Of a stretch of 64,000 nucleotides of DNA, positions 24,001 to 34,942 are shown in pieces. Location of the stretch: positions 6,548,501-6,612,500 of the forward strand of contig OY727103.1 of the NCBI GenBank assembly GCA_963402885.1. Reading direction: 5' to 3'. The DNA is from Antedon bifida (lineage: Eukaryota > Echinodermata > Crinoidea > Comatulida > Antedonidae). Position 1 is the stretch's first letter. Every line of letters begins with the position of its first letter. A program made the translations under genes and the position numbers. The notes beneath the pieces were generated by a model. The model had not been told where the DNA came from. It saw nothing but the letters and a program-made list of their open reading frames with translations, and did not search any database.

Positions 24001-27000
24001 ATCATCGTCACTGGCAAATAGCATCGGTCCCTTATTGCTCTGAAAACAAGGAGAAAATCTGAATATAAATAATAATAATTATTTACAACTTCCAAGATCA
24101 AGTTCAAGTTATCTTTATTGTGTTTTCACAAACAGGTATAAAAACAAATTTGGTTGCTGGTTATAAAACAGAATATCAGTAAAAACATAACTTAATACAA
24201 AGTTGAAATATAGCAGCAAATATGTATACAGTAAAGACCATGGAGGAATTATTTAAAGAATTCGTCCATGGCAAGACATACATTTTATGCAAAGTATGGG
24301 ACCAAAATACCATTCATGAAATCCAGGTTAAACTTAAATTCACCCCAACACGTAGATTTTAATCTATAGCTGCAGTAAATGTTTTGTTTACTATAATAGC
24401 TAGACCTAGAAACAAATAAACTTTTATGAATGGAAAATGCTTGGAAACATAGTAATATAACACATGGAAACTACAGATAAGTTGAAAATACACCATTGCT
24501 TATTAAATACATCCAGGTACTGTCTGGGAAAATACAAACATCAGGAAAAGCTTTCCCTGGGGAAGGCCACAGACAAGATTCAGGTAAGACAGAAAGGGAA
24601 AACATGAATTAGGCAGTTTCCCATAGAACAAGGGTAGAATTCTAGTCTATTATGAAATTGGGTATCCTAGTTCTTTTTATTCAGTTCAGGATGTTTATAA
24701 CATCGTTAAGAAATCATATAATATTATTTAATCGTTGACAATAGACTATAATTTAAACCTAAAACAAATGCAGTAGCATGTGTTCATGTAAGAATATGTC
24801 TATATTTGACAAATAAAATTATGTATGTTTAAACCTAAAACAAATGCAGTAACATGTATTCATGTAAGAATATGTCTATATTTGAAAAATAAAAGTATGT
24901 ATGTAAATGAAGTTTACAAATATATTATATTAATTTTACAACATAACTATGTTTTTATTTCATAATTGGAAACAATTACTTGTGAACCTTACCGGTTTTA
25001 CATTAGATGGTTTTGTTTTATCCTGAATAGTAATATTTGCAGGGTCATCATCTTCATCATCTGAATCAAATTTAATATGCTTTCCTTGAGCCGGTCCTGC
25101 TTTAGTATCCTAAATAAGAAATGCAGACATACAATAAGTCGCTATAAAGCCTACTTTAGTCTTTGTTAATTCTGTCAGTCACGGTTGCAAAGATTAATCC
25201 AGAATAATTCTTTTGCAAATCGCAAACTCACTGTAGAGTCCCTTTGCATGTTTTGAAGACATGCATAAACCCTACTTGTAATGAAATCATGTATTATTCA
25301 AAATAAAAAATCAGCCTGTTTATAGAGGGGGCTAGTAGTATGCTAATCAACAAAGTGTGGCAATCAAATCCCTTATGTTTACCAATCATCTATAGCGGCA
25401 TACTTGTTCACCTCTTGCCAAATAAGATAATTGCATCATTCATTTAAAAATATTAAGGTATACATAAGTATATATAAGTTTGAAACTAGTCAATTTTAAA
25501 AGAAACAGGCACACCTCTCTAAAAAAGCATCTGTATTGATTTTAATATCAAAACATCTATGCATATTGTGTCATTGGTCATCGCTTGAAACAAGAGAATC
25601 AACCAAAAAGTATCACTTTCCAATGTCAATGGAGTAACCAATTCCTAGACCATCATCACTCCATATCAAATGTTTAATAACTACATGTATTAGGGTCCGT
25701 AGTGGCGTAACGGCTATGAGCGCTCACCGGCTAAACCCAAGGGCCACAGAACTTATGGGGGCTTCTGAGCAGTGCCAAAAGGAAAAAACAATGTCGAAAA
25801 AGCTAAAAACGCAGAGGCCGCAAGCCAGGGGGCTAAGTCATCTACGTTACGCCACTGCTTACAAGTCTGGCTTTGTTCTGTACATTGCATGCACCTAGAT
25901 CACAAAGTACTCACCACAGCTGCTAAGGCCATCTGTATTGCTCTCTTCTGTCCTAGCATTACTTCAGTCTTTTTTTGCATCGATGCCAGTCGCTTGATAT
26001 TTGACGATGCTTGCTTGGCAGGGTCTCCTTTGAGGACACTTAGATCCAGAACTTTCTTTGGTTTCTGGACACTATTTGAAGAAAGTTTGCCATTGACAGA
26101 GGCTGATGATAATACTTTTGGCATTTCAGCATCACTGCTATAGTTACCGTCTCCATCTGTGTTGCCACCACTGCTGCTATCACCATCTTTGGCATCTTCA
26201 TCATCATCACCACTGATATCTTCATCACCACTGACATCTTCATCATCATCACTGGTATCTTCATCACCACTGACATCTTCATCACCATTGTTATCTTCCA
26301 CACCATTGCTATCTTCATCACCACACATTTTTTCTTCTATGTTACTACTAGCTTTTTCTTCACTGCTTTCAACATCTTCGTCATCACTACTAACATCTTC
26401 ACTCTGTGGCTCTTCATCATCATTGGCATCTTCTCTGTTTTTGGCAAATTCGCCTATACTTGCACTTTCTTTACTCTTATTAACATTAACATAACCACTG
26501 GCATCTTCATCTTCACCGTTTTCAGCTTCTTCACTGCTACTGGAATCTTCATCACTGTTTTCAACATCTTCACTACCATTGGCATTTTTTATGTCTTCAT
26601 TATTACTCATATTTTTTTTAACTTCATTGTTCTTACTACACACAGTTTTGACATTGTTTACACTGATACTAAGAAGTTCATCATTAGCACCTTCACCGCT
26701 ACTATCCTCATCTAGCTCAACATCTGTTTCTTCAACACTATTGTCCTCATTGTCAGAATTTCCATTTGATTTGTTTGCTTCTTTCCCACAAAGTCTTTGA
26801 TCCTCTTTAAGTTTTATCAAATCATCTAACGGTTCATCACTATAATCATTCTGGTCATAGAACTCAATGACTCCTACATCAGACATGCTCAAAGAAATGT
26901 CTGCAAACATATTAACTGTCTTCCGGGAACATATTTCATCAGTGTCAGCAGATGAGACAGAAATTGTGTCATCTCTGTCTGGCTGTACACAAACATCTGT

Positions 27001-30000
27001 CAAAGACCTCTTACTTGTTACTGGTGAAACAGAACTGTTATTTTTTATTGCTAAAGTGTTTGGTTGAATTGCAGATAAATCTTGATCCTTGGAACAGTCT
27101 TCATTAGAACATAAAATTGATTTAATTTCTTTAGTATTTTCTTCAGTTTTTTTAATATTTTCTCCTACTTTTTGACATTTTTTACCACTTTCTTTCATCA
27201 ATGTTTTACCAGATATTAGGTTCTTTACTTCTGTACCCTGTGGTTCTAAAACAATAAAGTTTATTTCCTGATTTGTTAATGGATTTACTGCCGACTTGTA
27301 ATAAAACTTTCCTGATGAATCTAAATTCACCTCATCCAGAAGATCGTCCACAGAAACAGGATCTCTTGTGGCAAAGATGTCATAACCAGACTCTCCTGCC
27401 TCAGACTTTGTCGTAATTGCTTTCTTCTTCTGTAATTTGCTTAATTTAAAATCATTTTTCGTATCAGCATCAGTTGATTCCGAAGATGAGGATTCGGTTC
27501 CATTACTGTTGCTAATTGATATATCTTCTGGTGTAAACAAAGCATTAGGAAAATCTTTGCCTTTCTGTTTTTCACTATCAACTCTTGATGAAACCGCTTT
27601 CAGTTCAGTAGTTCTTTCAGTAATGTTTTCATTTTTAGAAACATTTTTCTGTGACGTTGAGGTTAATTTTTCTCTTTGCCTTTTCTTTGATGTAGAGCTA
27701 AGTTTAGATTTCTGTATTAATTTAGGAAGCAACAAAACATTGTCACCATCTTCTTCTTCATCATCTGATGAATTGTAAACCTTACAAGTAACTTTCTGTT
27801 GAAGATTATGTGCCGTCAAATTCTTTGAATCAAATTTTTCTGAGACAACTTCAAAGTCATCATCATTTTTCTCATCTTCATACTGATAAGAAATTGCATT
27901 TCCTTTTGTCAGATTTGGTACAAATTTAGAAACATCATCCTCAAATTCATCCTCATACACAGATTGACTTAGTTTCCTTTTTTTCTTTTTGATTGGGGTG
28001 CTATAAGCTCCAATTCTTTTTTGGTACTGCACTTTATCTTCGGCAGCCTCCATTTCCCATGTCAGAGAGCATCCATCGTTTCCACTGTCATTCTCATCTT
28101 TAATTCTTTTGAGAGAATGAGAGTATTTGCTTGGGTCTATTTTATTCACTTTTCTTTTCGTTTTGCTACGAATGTACACAATAGGAACGACTCTGCCAAA
28201 TTTAGTTACAGTCCAATTCTGTAAAAGCAAAAAAAAATTAATTGTTAACAATTTGTTCATATTTGTACACTGAATTGTAACACAAAGTGAAAAAAATGTG
28301 TGTATAACATCTATAGTACAAAAGAAGTATAATTAATTATACAGTAATTGTCATATTATCCACATGACAGGAGAGCCTTGCACTGAATATAAAAATCTCT
28401 CAACCTATATACATATTAGATTCTTTCATGCAAGACTGTGGGTCCAGTCATGGAGGTATGTTAATGTTACGCACATTCGACTCTGACTTTCTGATTAAAA
28501 CAACAATGTTGCTGGGCTACGATGACAACAAAGAGAGGATGTGCGTACACTATACTCTCAATGATGTTAACAGTTTCACCCCAGAAAACAGATCTAATTA
28601 GTGCGTTTAATAATTCTAATTCTTAACTTATTACAAATTCCATCAAAATCAAGAACTTTAATCTAAGTCCACCTTTTCTCCAGTGATCTCTGTTCCAGGA
28701 ACAGCATTTCTGATATCGAAATCCTTCACACCAGCTTTTGAAAAACTTTCTTGTAACCTCTCTTTCGCGCTTTTGGTTTTCTTGGATCTTTTTACAAGAG
28801 TTTCTTTATGTTTTGCCTCTTCCTTTTCTCTTTTCAGCCTGAAACAAAAAAATAATTTATAAAATATAATATCCAACTGAAAATTATTCTTCCTCAATTT
28901 GTCACATTGAGTGGCTGGGAAGTTAAAACAGGCGTCGCAAACCATATATAGCCAATAGGTTGGCATACACTTGACCACAGTTCTGGTTGTAAGTATTTCT
29001 GACTTAAAACAGGAGGTCCAGTGCACAGATCTGGCTTTGTCGAGTCTATAAATGTACAGCTTTACCACGTTGAAACACCGGTTCTTGTCAGATCACCGAA
29101 GTTAAGCGACGTTGGGCCTGGTTAGAGCTTGGATGGGAAACCATCTGGGAATATCAATCGGGTGCTGTATATGGAGCTGGGGTCTCGTTAGACATTTGAA
29201 ATCAGCATTGCTGACTCTTATGGCAACCCCTGCATCTAGTATCTGCCTTTCCTCTGGTGAAGGTGGGCACTGGACGAGAGAAGAACTTGATCAATGTTAG
29301 GATCAATCAAGGTACTTTAAACAGTCCTGGCTTTGTTTGTATCAAACTTGTTAGTGGCGGTAATTATCGTTGTTGGCTTCGATTGAATAAAATAAAATAA
29401 AACATCCATCTTCCAAATAAGTCCATAATGAAAGTAAGTCTGATTAATAAAAGTTAGTTCATATAATATTATAAATCATTGTTTAGTCCTATTGTCCCCA
29501 TGACAGGAGAGCCTCACACTGAATAGTAGAATCAAATACTCATATTATGTATATAGATTCTTTCGCATGAGACTGTGAGTCCAGTCATGGAGGTATGCTA
29601 ATTTTACGCACATTCGACTCTGACTTTCTGATTAAAACAACAATGTTGCTGGGCTATGATGTCAGCAAAGAGACAACGTGTGTACACAGCGCCTTCAACG
29701 ATGAAAACATTTTTGCCCCAGAAAACAGATCTAATTAGTGCGTTTAATAACAATTTAAACTGACACTTGACAGGGATCATCTTAAAAGATCTTTACCTTT
29801 GTTGAAAACTTTCCTTAGCAGTTTGTATTGTCAAACAATGTCCCTTCCATTTACTTCCATTGTAAGTGTTAAGACCTTTATAAATGAAAAAAGAATATTA
29901 TTTTTATGATGGAAATATCTTGCTTGTCATTTATTATATATTATTTTATTTATTATATTTATTTTATCATTTTTTTTAAATGTATTTTTTGTGTTGCATT

Positions 30001-31608
30001 TCAATGCATTGTGCAACTTTAAAAAGGTCTTTAGGGAGCAAAGTTTCAGTTAACTATGCATTATAATATATGATGCAAGGTGTGTTTAATTATACATCAA
30101 CATATGTTATTTTCGATCCTCAGAGTGGTGGTCATGTGATTGTGATAACATTTTATTTATTTCTTTATCTGACATAAAATCTTAGGATAAAAACACAATA
30201 AAGTACCGAGACGGCAAACTTATAATTCCATTGTGGTCCTAACAAATATTACAGAAAAAAGAAGAAAACCACACTTAATTAAACATAATAAACATACATA
30301 GCAAATTAAATTTCTCTCAATCTAAGAATTTCACGAAAGTAGCCTTTAGATCTCTGTTTAATTGTATTGAAGAGGAGCTTTGAACAAAATAGGGGAGTGA
30401 ATATCATAAGCTATATAATGTAATACTCACATTTCTTAACATTGGTATCATCTGCTTTTATGTCAACATATCCAAACGTTTTGTATACTTCACCTAAAAT
30501 AATAAACCAAAATATTGTAAATGTTATTATCCCGGGGGATCACTCTTAAATTCCATACAGGAAGATGCCACATTTATAAGGTACCTATATATTTCCGTGG
30601 GCCTGTAGCACAAGTGTGGGGAAAGACGGGTTGAAATTGGTAGTCTACCCATCCTAATTTACAATAAGACTTCTCCAATAAATAAAATATACATTTAAAG
30701 ATGTACTGTATTGTCCCCCTGAAAAAATAATTCTTAACAACATTTTTGTCGAATATGCCATTTTAATGTAACATAATAGTCATCCACAAAAATTGGATCG
30801 AAAAAAAATGTATTTACCATAAAAAACTGTAATTTAAAGCAAAAAATGGCCAAATTGGAGCTGCCAGTCAGTGGGTTTTTGGTTGAATTTAACCATTTAT
30901 TTTCTCAATCTATAGGTGAAAACATTATTTTTTTTCATTTTTTTTTCTATGGAAGTGATTAATTTTATTAAAACTACAAAATAACATATTAAAAGTCTGA
31001 TATAATTAATCTTCATTTTTCATGTTTTTGGGGGACTTTAATCTTTAATAAATTAAAAGTATTGAATATTTTTTGTTAATTCATCAACTACATTGGTGAA
31101 TATATCTCTAGAAGATTGTAGACTACTTACGGTCAACGCTAAAAGAGTATTTTGAATATCACCCTCTATAGTTTGATGCAGTTTAACAATTTGATAGCAC
31201 CCTCTGTTGTTTGGCCATGCTATCATAACTGCTTCCAATATTTCACTTTTCCAAGTTAGGACAACAAATAAGAAGGTTTTCTTTCTCATGTTCAATACAA
31301 TAACAGTACAGAAAATATATTTATTGTTTGGTACCTCGGGTTGAACATAACTTAGTTACATGTTAAGTATAAAATAACTGCTTTTGATCCTATTGTTAAA
31401 AAAGATAAGATGTCATTGGTCATAATTGTTAAAAAAGATAAGATGTCATTGGCTACACTGTCTTACACATACCATTTTCATCTAATCTTACAATGACTTC
31501 AACAGACGAAACTTCTCCGTATCGGTTAAATCGTTCCTTCAATTCATTTTGTGTTATTCCTTTAAAAAGTCCGCCAATAAACAGACGGCGTTGTTCCACT
31601 GCACCCAT
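21007..31608 (-). CDS. NOL8: NOL8 (nucleolar protein 8) homologue, 12 exons recognised
   Basis: Coding exons in transcript order: 31608-31473, 30493-30431, 29875-29797, 28838-28673, 28218-25915, 25109-24993, 24039-23929, 23616-23538, 23026-22831, 22046-21975, 21674-21502, 21206-21011. All junctions are GT-AG with matching phase; exon 4 uses a weak donor (AAG, then GTGGAC). Read to the TAA after exon 12 it gives 1,231 residues, near my memory of the human protein length. An RRM fills residues 8-85 (RNP2 RLFIGGL, RNP1-like KTFGYVDI), followed by KESFQQRLKREKEE, AVPGTEITGEK and NWTVTKFGRVVP with DPSKYSHSLKRI, a block characteristic of NOL8. Later blocks include FDSDDEDDD, RFHNKSQFEGKSGEK, DERFSMDKRFLEEDD, GKMIRYDPTRDEH and LPEVSKEKYFEV. 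Known NOL8 acts in the nucleolus in ribosome biogenesis. The conserved basic C-terminal tail is missing here or lies in unrecognised exons. Confidence 0.9.
22144..22337. repeat. Dispersed repeat, copy 2 of 2, in a NOL8 intron
   Basis: Diverged partner of 20240-20448. Confidence 0.8.
22374..22673. mobile_element. MITE of the AAGCTTGGTTCC family in NOL8 intron 9, with a nested element
   Basis: AAGCTTGGCTCCCAATTAGA on the left, AAATGGGAACCAAGCTT on the right. A shorter CACTATCAAA-type element (22387-22459) sits in its left part. Confidence 0.6.
23389..23534. mobile_element. MITE with GTCTTTCACACCTG ends, touching NOL8 exon 8
   Basis: Inverted ends GGGTCTTTCACACCTGTTCC and GGAACATGTGTGAAAGACTC. 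Its right edge is about 2 nt inside the intron after exon 8 (donor GT at 23537-23536). Partial relatives at about 10608-10700 and 58519-58620. Confidence 0.65.
23820..23945 (-). repeat. Tandem duplication of the NOL8 exon 7 donor region
   Basis: About 60 bp spanning the end of exon 7 and its donor (CCGGTGAAAAG, then GTATGTTATATT) is repeated in the intron at 23820-23880 as CCGGTGAAAAGGTACAGTAT. Confidence 0.85.
24757..24905. repeat. Two-copy tandem repeat of about 75 bp in NOL8 intron 6
   Basis: TTTAAACCTAAAACAAATGC and TCATGTAAGAATATGTCTAT occur in both copies with few changes. Confidence 0.85.
25699..25858. mobile_element. Short MITE, TAGTGGCGTAACGG ends, in NOL8 intron 5
   Basis: TAGTGGCGTAACG on the left and CGTTACGCCACTG on the right; the termini resemble hAT ends but I see no 8-bp duplication. 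It ends 57 bp from the exon 5 donor. Confidence 0.5.
25915..28218 (-). CDS. NOL8: NOL8 exon 5: 768-codon acidic exon
   Basis: This single exon carries residues 149-916. It begins NWTVTKFGRVVPIVYI and contains the conserved SLTWEMEAAEDK block. Its central and 3' part (about residues 640-840) is a low-complexity run of D, E and S with repeated GDED and DVSGDE-type units, encoded by GAT/GAA/AGT-rich DNA. It ends in a short basic helix (SNIKRLASMQKKTEVM) matching the conserved helix of NOL8. The acidic tract produces long shadow frames on the other strand, which are not genes. Confidence 0.9.
28346..28606. repeat. 240-bp conserved dispersed repeat, copy 2 of 3, in NOL8 intron 4
   Basis: Same blocks as copy 1 with an AT-rich insertion after GAGAGCC-GCACTGAATA. 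Confidence 0.85.
29053..29402 (+). mobile_element. 5S rRNA-derived SINE (SINE3-like) in NOL8 intron 3
   Basis: Positions 29053-29175 align along the whole of 5S rRNA: TTACCACGTTGAAACACCGG, GATCACCGAAGTTAAGCG, GGGCCTGGTTAG, CTTGGATGGGAAACC and GGGTGCTGTA. The internal control region (box A, intermediate element, box C) is recognisable, so an RNA polymerase III promoter may survive. The match is diverged and has a small insertion before GGGTGCTG, so it is not a functional 5S gene. About 200 bp of unrelated body follow, ending in an A-rich AATAAAATAAAATAAAA tail, as expected of a SINE moved by a LINE. It is antisense to NOL8. Confidence 0.8.
29483..29744. repeat. 240-bp conserved dispersed repeat, copy 3 of 3, in NOL8 intron 3
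   Basis: The most diverged of the three copies in its last third; the GTCCAGTCATGGAGGTATG and CAGAAAACAGATCTAATTAG blocks are intact. Confidence 0.85.
29797..31608 (-). CDS. NOL8: NOL8 exons 1-3: RNA recognition motif
   Basis: The ATG at 31608-31606 opens MGAVEQRRLFIGGLFKGI, then NELKERFNRYGEVSSVEV, the beta1-alpha1-beta2 part of an RRM. Exon 2 (30493-30431) supplies GEVYKTFGYVDIKADDTN and exon 3 (29875-29797) supplies LNTYNGSKWKGHCLTIQTA then KESFQQ. The order and wording match the N terminus of NOL8. A pyrimidine-rich acceptor (TTGCTGCAG) 17 nt before the ATG suggests a non-coding first exon further upstream, which I could not find. Confidence 0.9.
30695..31048. mobile_element. MITE with TTAAAGATGTA...TCCCCC ends, in NOL8 intron 1
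   Basis: Imperfect inverted ends (TTAAAGATGTACTGTATTGT left; GGGGGACTTTAATCTTTAA right). The interior (GAATATGCCATTTTAATGT, ACATAATAGT) recurs at 61205-61454, 62477-62800 and 63076-63332. Confidence 0.65.
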
Positions 31609-31689
31609 CACTTAATTCCAGACAAACTGCAGCAATTAAAAAATATTAATGTTGTTTAGTTTTTTAATTCATTCATAACAATTAACATG

Positions 31690-32360
31690 ATTGTATTCAT
31701 AACATGAACTAATTCACAAACATTACTTACTCAAAACATGAACTTACTCAAAAACATGAACTTACTCAAAAACAAGAACTTACTCAAATATATGAACTAA
31801 TTCACAAACATGAATTAATTCATTCATAACAATTAACATGATTGTATTCATAACATGAACTAATTCACAAACATTACTTACTCAAAACATGAACTTACTC
31901 AAAAACATGAACTTACTCAAAAACAAGAACTTACTCAAATATATGAACTAATTCACAAACATGAACTAATTCACAAACATGAGCTTATTCAAAAACATGA
32001 ACTTATTCAAAAACATGAACTTACTCAAAAACGTGAACTCATTCACAAACGTGAACTTATTCACAAACGTGCACGCATTCACAAACGTGAACTCATTCAC
32101 AAACGTAAACTCACTCACAAACATGAACTCACTCACAAACATGAACTTATTCACAAACATGAACTTATTCACAAACATGAACTTATTCACAAACATGAAC
32201 TTATTCTCAAACATGAACTTATTCACAAACATGAACTTATTCACAAACATCAACTAATTCACAAACATCAACTTATTCACAAACATCAATTCAGAACTAC
32301 ATGAACTAAAGTAATTCACAAACATGAACTAATTAAAAAACAAGAACTTATTCACAAACA
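31690..32360. repeat. 18-bp minisatellite (ACATGAACTTATTCACAA) plus a larger duplication
   Basis: About 31690-31830 is repeated as 31840-31960; then roughly 20 units of 18 bp run to 32360. Long frames occur on both strands for lack of stops; neither looks like a gene. The array lies just upstream of the NOL8 start codon. Confidence 0.9.
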
Positions 32361-32572
32361 TGAGCTTTAATTTTGGTCGCGATAAATTCAGCTTCCTGCA
32401 TTTTGTATGACAGGCCAATAGACTTTTGATATCAATAGTTGTATGGGGCACAATATACATTTTCGTTGTTTATGAGTTTAAGCGTATTCTAATTTGTTGT
32501 TATTTTACAGGTCTTGGAGATGTACATGTGTGTTTTTAGGGTTTTAAATTTGTAAACATTGTTATCTGATTA

Positions 32573-33825
32573 CAGTGGTGGCGCCAGCGGGGGGGCTACG
32601 GGGGCTCTAGCCCCCCTCGTCGGGGAGCCTAGCCCCCCCGTCGGGGAAAACAGGCACTTTTTGTCGGGTAATATAATATACAGTAAAAAACGTTCGCTTT
32701 CACTTCATATAGCTTCAGCGCCTAGAAAACCATGACGTTCCATTGACCGTGAGAGTACGTGAGAGGGCTATTATGCACTTTTATGCATTCATTATTGCCA
32801 GCGATCTAACTACTAAACAATAGCTAGGTACGCACTTGCTTGGCGGTATCCCTTTGTACGAATCGTTCACCGTTGGGTCGAGACGCGTGATATCATGTTC
32901 CATCCAGGGACCAAAATGTGTACTGTAGTTATTTTCCAGGCGAAGTTTACCGACAGTTACGTCGTGTACTGTGTCGATGTACGCTACACTACAGCAAAAG
33001 CGAATTATGTTAATTGTTCGTATGTTCACCAATTTTTTAATTTACAAGTAACCTTCTGTACCGTGGGGCACCTAAAATAAATATTTCATCCATTACTAAA
33101 CAAAAAAACATGCCATTTTCGCTTAGCCAACATCTTATTATAGCTAAATTATTAAATTGTCAATGTCCTGTATGTCATAAATTTCTCACCACTCGGAAGT
33201 CCAGATGGTACGCACACATACACTTGGGAGGAATAAACTTATTTCCCCGACTGAAAAAGGTCTACGCTTGCGTTTTTTAAGCCTCTAGGCCTGATGTTTC
33301 CAAAGTATAAAATGCAATTGTTTGAAGACCTGCAGCTCTAGTTTTAAACATTTTCTTAGCTCAGCCCCAACAATAAAGCTGGTCATATTTCGAAGTACAA
33401 GAAGTGCATTTTCCGGGACCTAACATCTCTATTTTTCAAACATTTCTTAGCTCAGTCACAACCATGATAGGGACTTATATATTTTGTTTCATGTTTTGAA
33501 GTATAATAAGTCCAATTTCCGGGACCTCCAACTCTATTTTTCTAATTTCTTTGAACATTTATTTTTTAAATTGAAAAATATGGATTGAAACAGTCATCGC
33601 GCATTGTTTTTTTGCATGCAGTATTTTATTTATGCATTATAAAAAATGGAAAAAATGGCTACCCTAAATCTGATTAAAATGACCTCAAATGATTTTAGAA
33701 CGCGTTGCTTCCGGGGGCTTCGCCCCCGTGACCCCCACCGGGGCCTAGTGATGCTCGCTTCGCTCGCATAGCCCCCTCGTCGGGGAATGTAGCCCCGCGT
33801 CGGGAAGATCCTGCCGCCACCGCTG
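32573..33825. mobile_element. hAT-like transposon, non-autonomous
   Basis: Ends CAGTGGTGGCGCCAG and CTGCCGCCACCGCTG are inverted, and TCTGATTA is duplicated exactly on both sides (32565-32572 and 33826-33833), the 8-bp duplication expected of hAT. Subterminal GGGGGCT / CCCCCTCGTCGGGG blocks repeat in inverted sense. The interior has a block of about 130 bp repeated three times (33285-33560, CTTAGCTCAG and TTTCCGGGACCT). No transposase frame is visible. Confidence 0.85.
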
Positions 33826-34119
33826 TCTGATTATAAATAAATTACGCATATTTATGTTCACATTAATTAAAAGTAATTAATATATATTTTATAGACTCAT
33901 ATCAACTACAACTAATGTCATGATAAATAGTGTATAAATAGTGTTCTTTTATTTATTACATTAGTCATTATTGCGATCAAATTAAAACGTCGTTGCTTAT
34001 TATTTTAATACACGACCAATTTTATCTCTCACCAAATAGATAGGCTACTACTACTAGGCTAGGAGCTAGACTAACTTAACTAGTTACCTCCCCTGCTGGC
34101 ATAACATTGGCCTCTAGCC

Positions 34120-34873
34120 GGCGCTAGTTCCGTTTCGCACCTGTCATTTATTTCGACTCAAAATTTGTTAAGAAACTTTATCGTGATTACCACACCTTAG
34201 AATTAGGCTTCAAAAATACTTTTACGAAGGAGATCACACAAAAAATGACAAATAAATGCTTTTACATTGATGAATTTACAGACGTGTTTCGCGCACATCG
34301 GTTCGTCAATTTCGCATACGCCATGTTCAATGTTGTTGTTCCTATGGAGCGCAACAAAAATGTTACTGTTGATGCTGTACATGGTTTTCGTTAACTTTTA
34401 AGAATGAAAATCGACAAGTTCATCATCATATTACATGTACTGTAGTTTTTATACCTCAATGATCTAAATAATATTCCTCTTAGTCTTAGGCCTAGGCTAG
34501 GTGGTAGTGATGCTGATTTAGGCCTAGGGTTTTGTTGCATTGACATTGACAAAATATATTAAAATTGAACGTAATTTTCACCAATAAATGCATTAAATAT
34601 ACGCATTATATTGAGTTTTTAGCCCTCTATTATGATTGCTCTTTTGGCGCTCCATAGACAACATTGGACATGGCGTATGCGAAATTGACGAAACGATGTG
34701 CAAGAAACACGTCTGTAAATTCATCAATTTAAAGCATTTATTTGTTACTTTTTGTGTGATCTCCTTCATAAAAGTATTTTTGAGGCCCAATTCTAAGGTG
34801 TGGTACTCACGATAAAGTTATTTAACAAATTTTGAGTCAAAATAAATGACAGGTGCGAAACGGAACTAGCGCC
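34120..34873. mobile_element. 754-bp foldback element with about 235-bp inverted arms
   Basis: The left arm (GGCGCTAGTTCCGTTTCGCA onward) is complementary to the right arm for about 235 bp with scattered mismatches, leaving a spacer near 290 bp. CTCTAGCC is duplicated exactly at 34112-34119 and 34874-34881. It resembles a hAT-type or foldback MITE. No coding capacity. Confidence 0.85.
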
Positions 34874-34942
34874 CTCTAGCCTAGATAGACCTAGGCCTAG
34901 TGGAGTGCTATTATAATACTATAATAGCTAGGCCATAGATAG

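Noticed and set aside
26040-26800. Long frames opposite NOL8 exon 5 (runs of S, L and T)
   Set aside because: They are the reverse complement of the acidic D/E/S repeat region; low-complexity coding DNA on one strand leaves open frames on the other.
29053-29175. Functional 5S rRNA gene
   Set aside because: Substitutions across the stems, a small insertion near the 3' end and a SINE-like body and A-rich tail.
31966-32257. Overlapping frames of about 92-95 codons on both strands
   Set aside because: Produced by an 18-bp minisatellite without stops; repetition on both strands is not expected of a gene.
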